A stretch of 64,000 nt of DNA from contig JAJDWX010000030.1 of NCBI GenBank assembly GCA_022825385.1, positions 1 to 64,000 on the forward strand, in the 5' to 3' direction. Positions 37,640-47,845 of this stretch are shown in pieces. Source of the stretch: Rhodothermales bacterium (GTDB taxonomy: Bacteria > Bacteroidota > Rhodothermia > Rhodothermales > VXPQ01). Positions within the stretch are counted from its first letter, which is position 1, and the number at the start of each line of letters is the position of its first letter. The notes beneath the pieces are model-generated. The model worked only from the letters and a program-made list of their open reading frames with translations, was not told the origin of the DNA and searched no databases. Position numbers and translations under genes: made by a program.

Positions 37640-39064
37640 ATGCATAGCGCGACCACAACGATCTCGAAGCCCGAGGAGATGACGCCCCGGGAAATCGTGA
37701 CGGAACTCGACAAGTATATCGTCGGGCAGCAAGACGCCAAGAAAAACGTGGCGATCGCGCTGAGGAATCGCTGGAGGAGACGGAATGCGGCAGAGGAGAT
37801 ACGCGACGAGATCATTCCGAACAATATTCTGATGATCGGTCCGACCGGCGTTGGGAAAACGGAGATCGCGCGGCGGCTCGCCAAGCTGTCCGGGGCCCCC
37901 TTCATCAAGGTAGAGGCCACCAAATTTACGGAGGTCGGCTACGTAGGGCGCGACGTAGACAGCATGATCCGGGACCTTGTCGATATCGCCATCAATATGG
38001 TGCGCGAGGAACAGACCGAGACGCTCAGGGAGCGCGCGCAGGAACTGGCAGAGGAACGCATTCTGGATATGCTCGTCCCCATGCCGCGCACGTCGGGAAC
38101 GACGGCAATCCAGGGCGCTTTTCCCATGCAGCAGTCCGAAAGCAATGGAGAAAACCCCGACGAAAGCGAAGACGATTCGGTACGCCGAACGCGGGAAAAA
38201 TTCCGCAAAAAACTGGCGGCAGGCGAACTGGAAGACCGGGAAATAGAGATAGAAGCCACCTCGGACAATACGCCCATGGTGCAGGTCTTCGGCCCTATGG
38301 GCATGGAAGAGATGGGGATGAATCTCCAGGATATTTTCGGGGAAATGGGCAACCGGAAGCGGAAAAGGCGCCGGGTAAAAATTTCCGAGGCCCGCGCGAT
38401 CCTGTCGAAAGAAGAAGCGCAAAAGCTGATCGACATGGACAAGGCGAAGCGGGAGGCGATCGAACGCGTGGAAAATTCCGGCATTGTCTTCATCGACGAA
38501 ATAGACAAGGTGGCGGGGCGCAGCGGGAAAAGGAGCGGCCCGGACGTGTCCCGGGAAGGCGTGCAGCGGGACTTGCTCCCCATGGTGGAAGGGTCCAATG
38601 TGACCACGAAGCACGGGATGGTGAAAACGGACCACATCCTCTTTATTGCGGGCGGCGCCTTTCACGTTTCGAAACCCAGCGACCTGATCCCGGAAATGCA
38701 GGGCCGCTTTCCGATCCGGGTCGAACTGCAAAGCCTGGACGAGGAAGATTTCTACCGAATCCTCACGGAACCGAGGAACGCGCTCCTCAAACAGTACGCC
38801 GCTCTGCTTGCTTCCGAAAACGTCCGCATCGAATTCACGGACGACGCGGTGCGGCGCATCGCCGCCGTAGCCGCCGAGGTCAACGCCGACGTGGAAAATA
38901 TAGGCGCGCGGCGGCTGCACACGATCCTGACCACCTTGCTCGAAGACATTCTCTTCGAGACGCCCGACGCGCAGCGGACCGAAATCCTGGTCGATGAGGA
39001 GATGGTGAACGACACGCTGAATGCCGTGGTCGAGAACCGGGACCTGAGTCAATATATTTTGTAA
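37640..39064 (+). CDS. hslU: ATP-dependent protease ATPase subunit HslU
   Basis: 474 residues, AAA+ unfoldase that partners HslV. Motifs: [21 protein letters not shown], Walker A GPTGVGKT (about 66-73), [20 protein letters not shown], Walker [15 protein letters not shown], and the C-terminal NRDLSQYIL that inserts into HslV. The I-domain between Walker A and B is present, with an acidic low-complexity part (about 170-200) and a Met-rich piece. The ATG at 37640 is preferred to a TTG two codons earlier. Third gene of the hslV-NYN-hslU set. Confidence 0.95.
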   Translation: MHSATTTISKPEEMTPREIVTELDKYIVGQQDAKKNVAIALRNRWRRRNAAEEIRDEIIPNNILMIGPTGVGKTEIARRLAKLSGAPFIKVEATKFTEVGYVGRDVDSMIRDLVDIAINMVREEQTETLRERAQELAEERILDMLVPMPRTSGTTAIQGAFPMQQSESNGENPDESEDDSVRRTREKFRKKLAAGELEDREIEIEATSDNTPMVQVFGPMGMEEMGMNLQDIFGEMGNRKRKRRRVKISEARAILSKEEAQKLIDMDKAKREAIERVENSGIVFIDEIDKVAGRSGKRSGPDVSREGVQRDLLPMVEGSNVTTKHGMVKTDHILFIAGGAFHVSKPSDLIPEMQGRFPIRVELQSLDEEDFYRILTEPRNALLKQYAALLASENVRIEFTDDAVRRIAAVAAEVNADVENIGARRLHTILTTLLEDILFETPDAQRTEILVDEEMVNDTLNAVVENRDLSQYIL

Positions 39065-39147
39065 AGAAGCCTGTAAAGCATCCGTTGCATACTTCAGGCG
39101 CTACGCGTCGCCGTCCGGCGCAGGCAACATAATCTCCAGCCTATTCC

Positions 39148-40125
39148 ATGACCCGCGTCTGCCCGGACCATGCCCCGCCTGCGCAGGACGCCGAGGCGGT
39201 ACGCTGGAACGCATTGCATCAGGCCGCCGCCGTGCGTACGCCGTTCGCGCGCCTCGACTACGTGCGCGCCGTCGCCGCCGCAGCGAAATGGCGTCTCGGC
39301 GTGCACATCGTTCCCGGCGAACAGCAGGATCTGGCGGGCGCAGCGGTTACATGGAAGCGCCGCGGTCCCTGGCGCGAAGCCATGCCGCCGCCGTTTACGC
39401 CATTCTCGGCGGCGCTTCTTCGCGCGCTCCCGGACGCTTCCGACGTCCATGCGCGGACAACGCCGCTGGAATCCCTGCTGGCCGAACTGGAAACCGGATA
39501 CGACCGCGTGCACATGCACCTGAGCCCGGAATACGCGGACGTCCGCCCCGCCCAGTGGCGCGGATGGACCGTCCGCCCGCTGTATACGTACCGGCTGCGC
39601 GCCGCCGACGGGCCGGAAACATGGTCGAAAGGCGCTGCGCGAACCTTTCGGACCGGACAAGACGCCTACGATCTGCTCGAAGGAGACGAAACCGGCCAGG
39701 ACGCCGTCCGGCTCGCCGCAGCAAGCTACGCGCGGCAGCGCCGGAACATGCCCCTCGGCAGCGACGCGCTGGCTACGCTCGTGCAACGCGCCGAGCGCCT
39801 TGGACTCGCTTCTTCCTTCGCCGTACGCCATCGGGACAGCGGCGCAATCCATGCCGCCGTGGTAGCCCTCCGGTCGGATCGCCAGGCCTACTACTGGGTG
39901 GTAGGCAGCGTCCCCGGACCCTCCATGACCGTACTGCTTGGGAAAATGCTCCCTCGTCTGCACGCTTCCGGCGTCGATGCGTTCGACCTGATGGGCGCCA
40001 ATACGCCCGGCGTCGCCGAATTCAAACGGCGCTTCGGAGCCAGGCTCACGCCATACTACCGCATCGGGTTCTGCAAAAAACCTATGTTGCAGTGGCTTGC
40101 CGGGCTTCGGGAACAAAGCGGATAG
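39148..40125 (+). CDS. FemAB-like/GNAT acyltransferase
   Basis: 325 residues with no membrane segment. The layout matches FemAB-type proteins with a BioF2-like GNAT fold: an N-terminal half with WNALHQAAAVRTPFARLDYVRAV and a C-terminal half with LASSFAVRHRDSGAIHAAVVALRSDRQAYYWVVGS, LLGKMLPRLHASGVDAFDLMGANTPGVAEFKRRFGARLTPYYRI. Such proteins add amino acids or acyl groups to peptidoglycan or exopolysaccharide precursors. The following gene is a polysaccharide flippase, so a role in surface polysaccharide or lipid-linked sugar modification is likely. The acceptor is unknown. Confidence 0.72.
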   Translation: MTRVCPDHAPPAQDAEAVRWNALHQAAAVRTPFARLDYVRAVAAAAKWRLGVHIVPGEQQDLAGAAVTWKRRGPWREAMPPPFTPFSAALLRALPDASDVHARTTPLESLLAELETGYDRVHMHLSPEYADVRPAQWRGWTVRPLYTYRLRAADGPETWSKGAARTFRTGQDAYDLLEGDETGQDAVRLAAASYARQRRNMPLGSDALATLVQRAERLGLASSFAVRHRDSGAIHAAVVALRSDRQAYYWVVGSVPGPSMTVLLGKMLPRLHASGVDAFDLMGANTPGVAEFKRRFGARLTPYYRIGFCKKPMLQWLAGLREQSG

Positions 40126-40198
40126 CACGGCGCGCGCAGGCGCCCGTCCGAGAGGCGCGCAGATAATCAGAGCATCCTTACTTGACCACGGGAACGAT

Positions 40199-41698
40199 AT
40201 GCAGAAGTTGCAGGCGCGGATCGCACAGATGTATACGAAAGAAGGGTCCCGGGGGCCGGTCGTTACCCTGCTTTCCGGTACGGCGGTTACGCTCGTCATT
40301 TCGTACCTGGCCCTCCCCGTGCTTACCCGACTGTTCACGGACGAAGCCTTTGGCGTTTCGGATTATTTCGTGACCATCGTGAGCATCCTCGCCGCGTTCG
40401 CCGCCTTCCGGTACGACGACGCGGTCATGCTGCCCGACGACGACAGGAAAGCGTACGCCGTCCTGTGGCTGACCGGCGCGCTTTCGATGGGCACGGTGGC
40501 GCTCGTGGCGATCACCTCGATATGGAGCGAAGAAATCGCCGCCCTGCTGGGACTTCCCGAAATCGCGCCCTGGCTGTGGCTGGTGGCTCCCGTTTTGCTG
40601 CTCATCCGGTTCGCGCGGCTTGCCGAATCATGGCTTACCCGTAAACGGGCCTTTCGCACGATTACCGGCGCGGAAGCCACCAACAAACTGGGTATTCTGG
40701 CCAGCCGCATCGGGCTTGGGGCTACCACGAACCTTGGGGCAGGCGGACTGATTGGCGGATTCATTGCCGGACAGGCGGCGTGGGCGGGCTGGTTCGCGGC
40801 GGCGCTTCTGCGTCGCGCCGAAGCGGCAAGAGCATGGCGGCCTTCGATACGCGAACTCCGATCCGTAGCCGGACGCTACCGACGGTTTCCGCTGTACGCC
40901 ACCCCTTCCTCGTTGCTGAACACCGTCCTCGGACGGCTCCCGGTGCTGCTCTTGCCCGTATATTTCGGATGGGACGCGACAGGCTTGTACGGACGCGCCT
41001 TCGCCGCGCTGGCGATCCCGCTAAGTTTCATCGGAACGGCGGTGGCGCAGGTTTTTTTCGTGGACGGCGCGCAAGCTTACCGGGAAAATCGACTGGCCGG
41101 TTTTACGAAAAACGTACATGCCCGACTGGTCATGGTCGGAATGTTTCCCTGCATGCTGCTTATCGCCGCGGGGCCGGAATTGTTCGCTTTCGTCTTCGGG
41201 GCCAACTGGCGCGCAGCCGGCGTCTACGAACAATATCTTGCCTGCTGGTTCTTCCTGAGCGCCGTCGCCTCTCCGCTCACGCGGCTCTTCGACATCCTCG
41301 AACTTCAGCGGGCGGAACTGGCGATCAGCATTGGATCGTTCCTGCTGCTCGGCGCCGCGCTCGTCTGGGGAGGAGCCACCGGCAATATCCTGTTTGCGAT
41401 GGGCCTGATGGCTATCGCCGGATCGGCGGGGCGTATTTTCCAACTGGGCGCCATGCTGAAATACGCCGGGGTCTCCTTGCGAGACGCTGCAAGCGCCTAC
41501 GTACGCTATGCGCTGATTGCGCTGCCGCTCGTAGCGTGCGTTTGGCTCGCCCGCGGCATATGGCCGACCTGGGCTGTGGGGCTCGCAGCCATGACCGCGG
41601 GGGCGGTTTACTTCGGCTTCGTCGCATGGCGGGAAAAAATATGGCCCGGCGCAAACATGCCCCCGCCAGCAAGCGAACGGAGCGAAACCAGCGAATAA
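40199..41698 (+). CDS. Lipopolysaccharide/O-antigen flippase (Wzx-like, MOP superfamily)
   Basis: 499 residues with about 12 hydrophobic membrane segments spread along the whole length, beginning VVTLLSGTAVTLVISYLALPVLTRLFTDEAFGVSDYF, which is the usual N-terminal pattern of polysaccharide transport proteins of the MOP superfamily. These flip undecaprenyl-linked sugar units across the inner membrane. The ATG at 40199 was chosen because it precedes the typical amphipathic start and the first membrane helix; the open frame begins inside the FemAB-like gene. It pairs with that gene; no glycosyltransferases are next to it. Confidence 0.82.
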   Translation: MQKLQARIAQMYTKEGSRGPVVTLLSGTAVTLVISYLALPVLTRLFTDEAFGVSDYFVTIVSILAAFAAFRYDDAVMLPDDDRKAYAVLWLTGALSMGTVALVAITSIWSEEIAALLGLPEIAPWLWLVAPVLLLIRFARLAESWLTRKRAFRTITGAEATNKLGILASRIGLGATTNLGAGGLIGGFIAGQAAWAGWFAAALLRRAEAARAWRPSIRELRSVAGRYRRFPLYATPSSLLNTVLGRLPVLLLPVYFGWDATGLYGRAFAALAIPLSFIGTAVAQVFFVDGAQAYRENRLAGFTKNVHARLVMVGMFPCMLLIAAGPELFAFVFGANWRAAGVYEQYLACWFFLSAVASPLTRLFDILELQRAELAISIGSFLLLGAALVWGGATGNILFAMGLMAIAGSAGRIFQLGAMLKYAGVSLRDAASAYVRYALIALPLVACVWLARGIWPTWAVGLAAMTAGAVYFGFVAWREKIWPGANMPPPASERSETSE

Positions 41699-41733
41699 TT
41701 TCAGATACGCTGATCCGGGGCCGTTGCGATCCG

Positions 41734-42234
41734 CTACAAGATGGAGCGAAACGTCGGCGGCAATCCGTTCTCCGCGGCAGCCGGCTCCGAAGCCTCGGCA
41801 GACGCCTCTTCCGCCCCGCAATGCGCGTCGAACGCATGGACCAGGTCGGTGGCGATCGCGCTGGCGCTGCGCCCCTCGATATGGCGACGCTCCAGGACAT
41901 GCACCGGTTCGCCTTCCTTCAGCAACGCCACGAAAGGCGACGAGGGCGGAATGCCCGCAAGATATTCGCGCAAACGCGCCGTGGCGTCCAGGTCCTGACC
42001 GGCGAACACCGTGACTTTTCGGTCGGGCTGCACGGGATGGCGAAGCGCCATGGCGATGGCCGGGCGGGCGCTGGACGCCGCGCAGCCGCATACCGTGTTG
42101 ATAACGACCAGCGTGGTTCCCTGCTTGCTTTCGTCAAGCGCTTTCTCGACCGCCTCCGCGTCGAGCAATTCTTCGACGCCCAGTTGCGCGAGTTCGCGCC
42201 GCATGGGCGTTACAAGGGCTTCGGGATAGGGCAT
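41734..42234 (-). CDS. Bacilliredoxin (BrxA/BrxB family)
   Basis: 166 residues. The DUF1094/bacilliredoxin fold is recognised by VVINTVCGCAASSARPA, with the C49-G-C51 active site, and by MALRHPVQPDRKVTVFAGQDLDATARLREYL and SPFVALLKEGEPVHVLERRHIEG. In firmicutes these remove bacillithiol from mixed disulfides; in FCB bacteria, many of which also make bacillithiol, the same role is likely. The last 30 residues are an Ala/Glu-rich tail. Convergent with the flippase gene and divergent from greA. Confidence 0.88.
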   Translation of the reverse strand: MPYPEALVTPMRRELAQLGVEELLDAEAVEKALDESKQGTTLVVINTVCGCAASSARPAIAMALRHPVQPDRKVTVFAGQDLDATARLREYLAGIPPSSPFVALLKEGEPVHVLERRHIEGRSASAIATDLVHAFDAHCGAEEASAEASEPAAAENGLPPTFRSIL

Positions 42235-42540
42235 GAATATACCAGGAAAGTGGCGAAAGAAAGATCCGGAGCAATGCGGAAGCGCAATGCAAAACCAGCG
42301 CAGCCTTGCGGCATAAGATACCGGAAGCCCCCCGGTTTGATCCCGCCGCCGCGCAAAAAGACGCAGCGAAGCGACAGGTCCGAACGCTTGCTGCGCCGGA
42401 CAACGCCCGCGGGCGAAGCGCGGAACTGACCAGGCTTTGGATACGTTAATACGTTTCTTTTTTGAGGTTATCGTCCGGGCAACGCCCCGTCAGGGCCCGT
42501 CCGAATCGTTGTTTCGCCACCCGCTACCCCCTGAAAACCC
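42235..42540. other. Divergent intergenic region between the bacilliredoxin gene and greA
   Basis: 306 bases with no credible gene on either strand. The part nearest greA has a short AT-rich step around 42440-42470 that could hold a greA promoter, but no -35/-10 pair with good spacing was found. In the greA frame a TGA at 42532-42534 limits how far upstream greA can begin. Confidence 0.5.
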
Positions 42541-43026
42541 ATCGCTGCGCAGAACGGAAATATCGTATACCTGACCCGGGAAGGACTCGACCGGCTCAAG
42601 GAAGAACTGCGCTTCCTGAAAACGAAAGAGCGTACCCGTATTTCCAGGTCGATCCAGGAGGCGCGGGAAAAAGGCGACCTGTCCGAAAATGCGGAGTACG
42701 ACGCCGCCAAGGAAGCCCAGGGCCTGCTCGAAGCCCGCATCGCCAAGATGGAAGCGACCGTGGCGCAAGCCCGCCTCGTGGACGAAAAACAGGTGAACCC
42801 GGATAAGGCGTATATCTTGTCGAACGTCCGCGTCAAAAATCACGGGACGGGCGCCGAGCAAACGTTCCAGCTCGTTTCCGCGGCGGAAGCAGACATTCGC
42901 GCCGGAAAAATCTCCGTTACCAGTCCGGTAGGGAAAGCCTTGCTTGGCAAAGCCCCGGGAGACATCGTCGAGGTGGAGGTGCCCGCGGGCCAGGTCAAAA
43001 TGGAAGTCCTCGAAATAAGCCGGTGA
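42541..43026 (+). CDS. greA: Transcription elongation factor GreA, without a standard start codon
   Basis: About 161 residues, normal for GreA, which rescues backtracked RNA polymerase by stimulating transcript cleavage. The N-terminal coiled coil is intact: NIVYLTREGLDRLKEELRFLK, then ARE-GDLSENAEYDAAKEAQGLLEARIA with the acidic tip DLSENAEYDAA; the C-terminal FKBP-like part has ISVTSPVGKALLGKAPGDIVEVEVPAG. In frame there is a TGA at 42532, and no ATG, GTG or TTG between it and the conserved region. The ATC at 42541 sits exactly where the start is expected (I/M-AAQNGNIVYLT). Either ATC is used as a rare start or there is a single-base change or error; the first ATG is at 42748, in mid-gene. 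No clear ribosome site precedes it. Confidence 0.85.
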   Translation: MAAQNGNIVYLTREGLDRLKEELRFLKTKERTRISRSIQEAREKGDLSENAEYDAAKEAQGLLEARIAKMEATVAQARLVDEKQVNPDKAYILSNVRVKNHGTGAEQTFQLVSAAEADIRAGKISVTSPVGKALLGKAPGDIVEVEVPAGQVKMEVLEISR

Positions 43027-43042
43027 GCGCCGCGCGCAGGAT

Positions 43043-43702
43043 TCACAGCCGCCGCGCAGTCACCGCCAGTTCCTGCAAATCCGTTCCGGTCGCCACCAGC
43101 CGGTCGCCGTCTTCCACAGGCCCGACGCCTTCCGGCGTTCCCGTATAAATCAGGTCGCCCGGGAGCAAGGTGAAAATGGACGAAGCGTACGCGACGAGTT
43201 CGTCTACGCCAAACAGCATGCGCGCAACCGCCCCCTGCTGCCTAAGGACGCCGTTCGCATGGAGGGCAATCCGCAGGCGGCGGGGATCGGGAATGTCGCA
43301 GGCGGGCGTAAAGGCGCCCAGCGGAGCGAACGTATCGAACCCCTTGGCCACCGACCAGGGCAACCCGCCTCGCTTGGCGCGGGCCTGCAGATCCCGGGCC
43401 GTCACATCGATCCCGAGCGCGTACCCGTCCACGTACGCCAGCGCGTCGGATACAGGAATATGCTTGCCCGGCTTGCCGATCGCCGCCACCAGTTCGACTT
43501 CGTAGTGCACCTCGCGCGAGGCGGACGGCAGCAACACGTCGCCCCCGTCGCCAACCAGCGCGGTCGAAGGTTTCAGGAAAATGACGGGAGATTCGGGCAG
43601 GTCGCTCTGCATTTCGGCGGCGTGCGCGGCGTAATTGCGCCCAATGCACAGCACTTTTCCCGGACAAACCTCCAGCCCCGACGAGGGCAAGCGTATCTTC
43701 AT
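43043..43702 (-). CDS. Fumarylacetoacetate hydrolase (FAH) family protein
   Basis: 219 residues. FAH-family pattern: VLCIGRNYAAHAAEM, PVIFLKPSTALVGDG, VHYEVELVAAIGK with the metal-binding E-x-E pair, YALGIDVTARDLQ, FDTFAPLGAF and LLPGDLIYTGTPEGVGPV. Members hydrolyse or decarboxylate C-C bonds of acylpyruvates or oxaloacetate-like substrates; short ones like this are often acylpyruvase or oxaloacetate decarboxylase. The substrate here is not evident. Convergent with greA and divergent from rplU. Confidence 0.87.
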   Translation of the reverse strand: MKIRLPSSGLEVCPGKVLCIGRNYAAHAAEMQSDLPESPVIFLKPSTALVGDGGDVLLPSASREVHYEVELVAAIGKPGKHIPVSDALAYVDGYALGIDVTARDLQARAKRGGLPWSVAKGFDTFAPLGAFTPACDIPDPRRLRIALHANGVLRQQGAVARMLFGVDELVAYASSIFTLLPGDLIYTGTPEGVGPVEDGDRLVATGTDLQELAVTARRL

Positions 43703-43941
43703 CGCTTCCTCGTCGTCTTTCGCTGCGGGAAAGGATTGCGCTGCGTGGCCGCAGGGAACATGGCGTTTTCTGTGCGGTTATATTTTGCTGTGCATTCGAT
43801 GCCGCGGCGCGAAAATGCGCCTGCGCAAGCGCGGACAGGCTCCGAAAGCGCCTTTAACGCCGCAAGCGCGAATCCGTTGTCCGGAAAAATACCCTCTCGC
43901 GTCGGTACCCAATCCGGCGCCCAAAAGAAGAGATACAGACT

Positions 43942-44409
43942 ATGTACGCCATCGTAGACATCGCCGGAAAGCAATTTTCGGTTCGCGAAAAAGACCAGCT
44001 GGTCGTTCCCCGACTCAAAGGGAACGCAAAAGACGCCGTTACGCTCGACCGCGTATTGCTGGTTGCCGGAAACGGCGACGTGCATATCGGAACGCCTGTA
44101 GTGCCCGACGCTTCGGTCGAGGCCACGATCCTCGAACACGTGAAGGGCGACAAAATTCTCGTCTTTCGCAAAAAAAGGCGCAAGCGTTTCAAGGTAAAAC
44201 GCGGGCACCGTCAGCCCTGGACGCGCATCGAAATCAACGCGCTGTCCATAGGAGACCAGAAAGCGGACAAGAAAAAGGGCGCGAAAAAGGGCAAAAAACA
44301 AACGGCGGCCGCCGCCGGGAAAGCGGAAGGCAAGACGGACGAAAGCGCCGTCCCCGAGGCGCCGCCCGCCGCAGAAGCCCCGCACCCCGAAAGCGAAGCC
44401 GCTTCGTAA
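43942..44409 (+). CDS. rplU: 50S ribosomal protein L21 with C-terminal extension
   Basis: 155 residues. The first 103 are a standard L21 (MYAIVDIAGKQFSVRE, VLLVAGNGDVHIGTPVV, DKILVFRKKRRKRFKVKRGHRQPWTRIEI). The rest is a low-complexity tail, first Lys-rich (KADKKKGAKKGKKQ), then Ala/Glu/Pro-rich, probably unstructured and perhaps RNA-touching at its basic part. Paired with rpmA 51 bases downstream, the usual order. Confidence 0.95.
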   Translation: MYAIVDIAGKQFSVREKDQLVVPRLKGNAKDAVTLDRVLLVAGNGDVHIGTPVVPDASVEATILEHVKGDKILVFRKKRRKRFKVKRGHRQPWTRIEINALSIGDQKADKKKGAKKGKKQTAAAAGKAEGKTDESAVPEAPPAAEAPHPESEAAS

Positions 44410-44460
44410 AAAATCCGGCGCCCTCGACAACCCATTGCCAAACCAATCCGGTAAACCGTC

Positions 44461-44721
44461 ATGGCCCATAAAAAAGGCGTAGGCTCCACAAAGAATGGCC
44501 GCGATTCGAACCCTAAAATGCTGGGCGTCAAAGTCTATGCGGGCCAATCCATCCAGGCAGGCGGCATTATCGTCCGCCAGCGCGGAACCCGGTTTCATCC
44601 CGGACAAAACGTTGGACACGGCGGGGACGACACCCTCTTCGCCAAAGCGCGCGGCACCGTGCGTTTTTCGCGAGGCCGCGCAGGAAAACGGTTCGTGCAC
44701 GTGGACCTTGCCGAGGCATAG
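44461..44721 (+). CDS. rpmA: 50S ribosomal protein L27
   Basis: 86 residues, complete: [40 protein letters not shown] and the C-terminal GRKFVHV-like [10 protein letters not shown]27 reaches the peptidyl-transferase centre with its N-terminal tail. It begins directly with the mature AHKKG sequence, so no cleaved leader of the firmicute kind. Second gene of the rplU-rpmA operon. Confidence 0.97.
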   Translation: MAHKKGVGSTKNGRDSNPKMLGVKVYAGQSIQAGGIIVRQRGTRFHPGQNVGHGGDDTLFAKARGTVRFSRGRAGKRFVHVDLAEA

Positions 44722-44733
44722 CCGCGGCGCAGG

Positions 44734-45708
44734 CTACGTCCTCCAGGCCAGCGGATCGATCCGGAAAATATTTCTGAGCGCCGCAAACAATTCCGGGTGC
44801 CGCTCCGCCATGCGGTCGGGCCGCTCGAAAAAATTCTCCACGGCTACAGCGAATAATTCCGCCGGGTCTCGCGCTGCATAGCGGCGCAGCATTGAGCGTC
44901 CTATGCGTATGCGCCGGATTTCCCTGCGCACCAGTTCCCGCCATGCCGCGAGGGACTCCGAGGCCACCAGCGACGGCGCCCCATCGGCGAAAGCGCTTTC
45001 GTAATCCAGCAGGTGGGCCATCTCGTGCAGCACGACGTTGTGCCCGTCCGCGGGATGTTTCCAACCCTGCCAAACGGATTCCGCAACGAAAATCACGGGG
45101 CCCTGCGCATGCGCCATGCCGTCGAACTCCCCTTCCTCTCCGGCGGCGTACGTATCGTCGAAGCAATCCGGGTAGAACAGGATCGCATGGCGCGCGGGCC
45201 ATTCCCAGTCGGGGCGGCCATGCAACAACAAGGCGGCGCCCGCCGCAACCGCCGTCTTCAATTCGTCGGTAACCTCCACGTCCGCAACGCCTTCGAAAGT
45301 CCATTCGGCGAGAAGAATTTTTATATCGCGCTCAAGCCGCGCTTGCTCCAGGAAGCGATAAAACGGAAACTCCGCCCGAAGCCATCGGGCCGCTTCGGGC
45401 GACAACGGCCGGCGAACCGCCAGAAAGCGGCGTATCGGAGACCGGGCGCCCCACCCCGCCGCCAACAAAAACGCAGCCCCGCCGAACGCCCACCCCGCCG
45501 AGGTGGACGGCTCGGTCGCCACGCCGACGCCCGCGCCCGTCAACAGCGCCAGCGTCAGCGAAAACGTCGCGGTTTTTCGATTCCATATGCGCACGGCGCC
45601 GCTGTTTTCCCGAAACGGTTTTTTGAACAAAAGGGCTATCCGGTAGTGTAAGAAAGTTTGTAACGCCGAATTAAAGGATACGCTGGCCAAACGGTATGCA
45701 TGGACCAC
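44734..45708 (-). CDS. MtfA-like zinc-dependent peptidase (M90)
   Basis: 324 residues. The C-terminal 220 match Mtf[64 protein letters not shown], the zinc site [11 protein letters not shown] (HExxH at about 227-231), and [18 protein letters not shown] with the third ligand region. MtfA in E. coli binds the repressor Mlc and has peptidase activity. Here two membrane segments (about 50-66 and 73-89) precede the domain. The first 40 residues look weak, and a later GTG could be the true start. Convergent with rpmA, divergent from ppiD. Confidence 0.82.
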   Translation of the reverse strand: MVHAYRLASVSFNSALQTFLHYRIALLFKKPFRENSGAVRIWNRKTATFSLTLALLTGAGVGVATEPSTSAGWAFGGAAFLLAAGWGARSPIRRFLAVRRPLSPEAARWLRAEFPFYRFLEQARLERDIKILLAEWTFEGVADVEVTDELKTAVAAGAALLLHGRPDWEWPARHAILFYPDCFDDTYAAGEEGEFDGMAHAQGPVIFVAESVWQGWKHPADGHNVVLHEMAHLLDYESAFADGAPSLVASESLAAWRELVRREIRRIRIGRSMLRRYAARDPAELFAVAVENFFERPDRMAERHPELFAALRNIFRIDPLAWRT

Positions 45709-45742
45709 ATTTTCAACACCGTATTTTCAACGAGGTGACCTG

Positions 45743-47833
45743 ATGGGCACAATGAACAAAATGCGCGAGAATACGCACCTTGTCCTGTGGATTCTGGTGT
45801 TCGCGTTCGGAATAATCTGGGTGCTCCAGGATTCTGGCGGGCTGGACGCCGTGGGCATTGGCAGCGGCGTAGACATTGCGGTGGTGGACGGGGATCCCGT
45901 GCCCTATCAGACCTATGCGCAAACCGTACAGCAGCAGGCGCAGCAATATCAGCAGCAGACAGGCGAATCCATGTCCCCGCAAATGATGGAGCAGCAGCGG
46001 GAATTCGTCTTCCAGTCTCTGGTAGAAGACAAATTGCTTGAGCACGAGATGGACCGCCTGGGAATTTCCGTGACCGCCGGCGAAATCTACGAAATGGTTA
46101 CCGGCGACAATCCGCATGCGATTATCCGGGCCTATTTCAGCGACGAACAAGGCAATGTAGACCGCGATCTTCTTCAAAATTTCATCGAAAACCCGGACGC
46201 CAGCGAGGACTGGATTGAGATAGAGGACTATCTCCGCACGGAACGACGCCGCCAGAAAATGGATAACCTCATCGCGGCCACGGTCCATGTCACGGACCGC
46301 AACGTACAGGAAGAATACCGGCGGCGCAACCTGAACGTGTCCGTGGAGTGGGCCGGCTTGTCGTACGCATCCCTTCCGAATGACTCCGTAGCCGTATCGG
46401 AGCGCGACATCAGAGATTTTTACAACGATCACCGGGAGGAATACGCCCGCAGTCGCGCGTACGACATCGCCTACGTATCGCGGTCCAAACTGCCCTCCGC
46501 GGAAGATTCCGTCGCAATATTCAACGAACTGGAGCGCATGAAGGATAATTTTGCGGCGGCGGAGGACGACTCCCTGTTCCTCGCCCGCAACGTATCCCGG
46601 CGCCCTTTCTCCGACGCCTGGTTTAGCGCAAGCGACCTGGATACGGAAATCGCCTCCCTGATTTTCGGCGATCCGGCGGCGGAAGCGGGCGCCGTGCTGG
46701 GACCGGTCGCGGTAGGGGACGAAGCGCACCTGATCAAAATCAGGGACCTGCAAGCGGCCGACGACCTGAGCGTACGCGCGGCGCATATCTTGCTGCGCTC
46801 GCCCGAGGAAAACGAGGACATGCGCAACCAGCTGATCGATATTCGCGAGCGCATTCGTTCCGGCGAAGCCGATTTTGCGGACATGGCGAGGCAATATTCC
46901 GAGGACGGCTCGGCGTCGGAAGGCGGCGATCTGGGCTGGTTCGGTCCGGGGCAAATGGTGGCCCCCTTTGAAAACGCCGCCTTCGCCGCAGACATAAACG
47001 AGATCGCAGGCCCCGTGAAAAGCCAGTTCGGCTACCACTTGATTCAGGTGACGGCCCGCGCGGAAAACGAGGTCCGCATAGCCGATCTCGCGCTGGAAAT
47101 CGACGCGAACGTCTCCACGCTCAATCAGATTCAGGAAGAACTGGACGACCTTCGGTACTTTGCGGAAGAAACCGGCGATTTCGACCAGGAGGCCGGGCGC
47201 ATGAGCATGGACATCCAGCGGGTTCGCGTGGAAGAGGAACAGACGAACATTCCAGGGATCGGAACCGGCTACGCCGTGCTGGACTTTCTCGAAACGGCAA
47301 GCGCAGGCGACATAAGCGAAATCATCGAACTCGACGAAGCGTTTATCGTGGCGCGCGTCGAGGAAATTATCCCCGAAGGCTACCAGCCTTTCGAAGAGGT
47401 GCAGGCCGAGATCGAACCCCGGACGTACATCGAAAAGAAAAAGGAAGCGCTTGCCGAACGCCTCGAACAGGCCTACGAGGCCGGGGGCTTCGACAATCTT
47501 TCCAGCGTACCCGGCGTCCGCGTGCAAAACGCCTCCGTAACCTTCGGGTCAAGCGTAGTGCCCGGACTTGGCGCCGAACCCCTGTTCGCCGGCACGGCGC
47601 TGGGGCTCGCCGAAGGCGCCGCTTCAAGCGTTATCGCCGGGGACAACGCGGTCTTTGCGTTGCGGGCGACCCAGGTCAACGAGCCTGCGCCGATCTCGGA
47701 AAACGAACAGGAAAATATCCGCGGGCAACTCCTGCAACAGCGCCAAAACGCCCTGCGTACGCAATGGCTCGCCTCCCTGCGCGAACATGCGGACATAAAA
47801 GATTTCCGCAGGCGTTTCAGGCAACAGCAGTAG
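45743..47833 (+). CDS. ppiD: PpiD-type periplasmic peptidyl-prolyl isomerase
   Basis: 696 residues. One N-terminal membrane anchor ([15 protein letters not shown]) is followed by a SurA-N-like helical chaperone region (about 60-190), a parvulin domain (about 345-440) with [41 protein letters not shown] and [11 protein letters not shown], and a second, degenerate parvulin-like region toward the C-terminus. PpiD helps proteins emerging from the Sec channel to fold in the periplasm. The start is set by AGGTGA (45735-45740) before the ATG at 45743. Confidence 0.87.
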   Translation: MGTMNKMRENTHLVLWILVFAFGIIWVLQDSGGLDAVGIGSGVDIAVVDGDPVPYQTYAQTVQQQAQQYQQQTGESMSPQMMEQQREFVFQSLVEDKLLEHEMDRLGISVTAGEIYEMVTGDNPHAIIRAYFSDEQGNVDRDLLQNFIENPDASEDWIEIEDYLRTERRRQKMDNLIAATVHVTDRNVQEEYRRRNLNVSVEWAGLSYASLPNDSVAVSERDIRDFYNDHREEYARSRAYDIAYVSRSKLPSAEDSVAIFNELERMKDNFAAAEDDSLFLARNVSRRPFSDAWFSASDLDTEIASLIFGDPAAEAGAVLGPVAVGDEAHLIKIRDLQAADDLSVRAAHILLRSPEENEDMRNQLIDIRERIRSGEADFADMARQYSEDGSASEGGDLGWFGPGQMVAPFENAAFAADINEIAGPVKSQFGYHLIQVTARAENEVRIADLALEIDANVSTLNQIQEELDDLRYFAEETGDFDQEAGRMSMDIQRVRVEEEQTNIPGIGTGYAVLDFLETASAGDISEIIELDEAFIVARVEEIIPEGYQPFEEVQAEIEPRTYIEKKKEALAERLEQAYEAGGFDNLSSVPGVRVQNASVTFGSSVVPGLGAEPLFAGTALGLAEGAASSVIAGDNAVFALRATQVNEPAPISENEQENIRGQLLQQRQNALRTQWLASLREHADIKDFRRRFRQQQ

Positions 47834-47845
47834 CGATCCGCCGCG

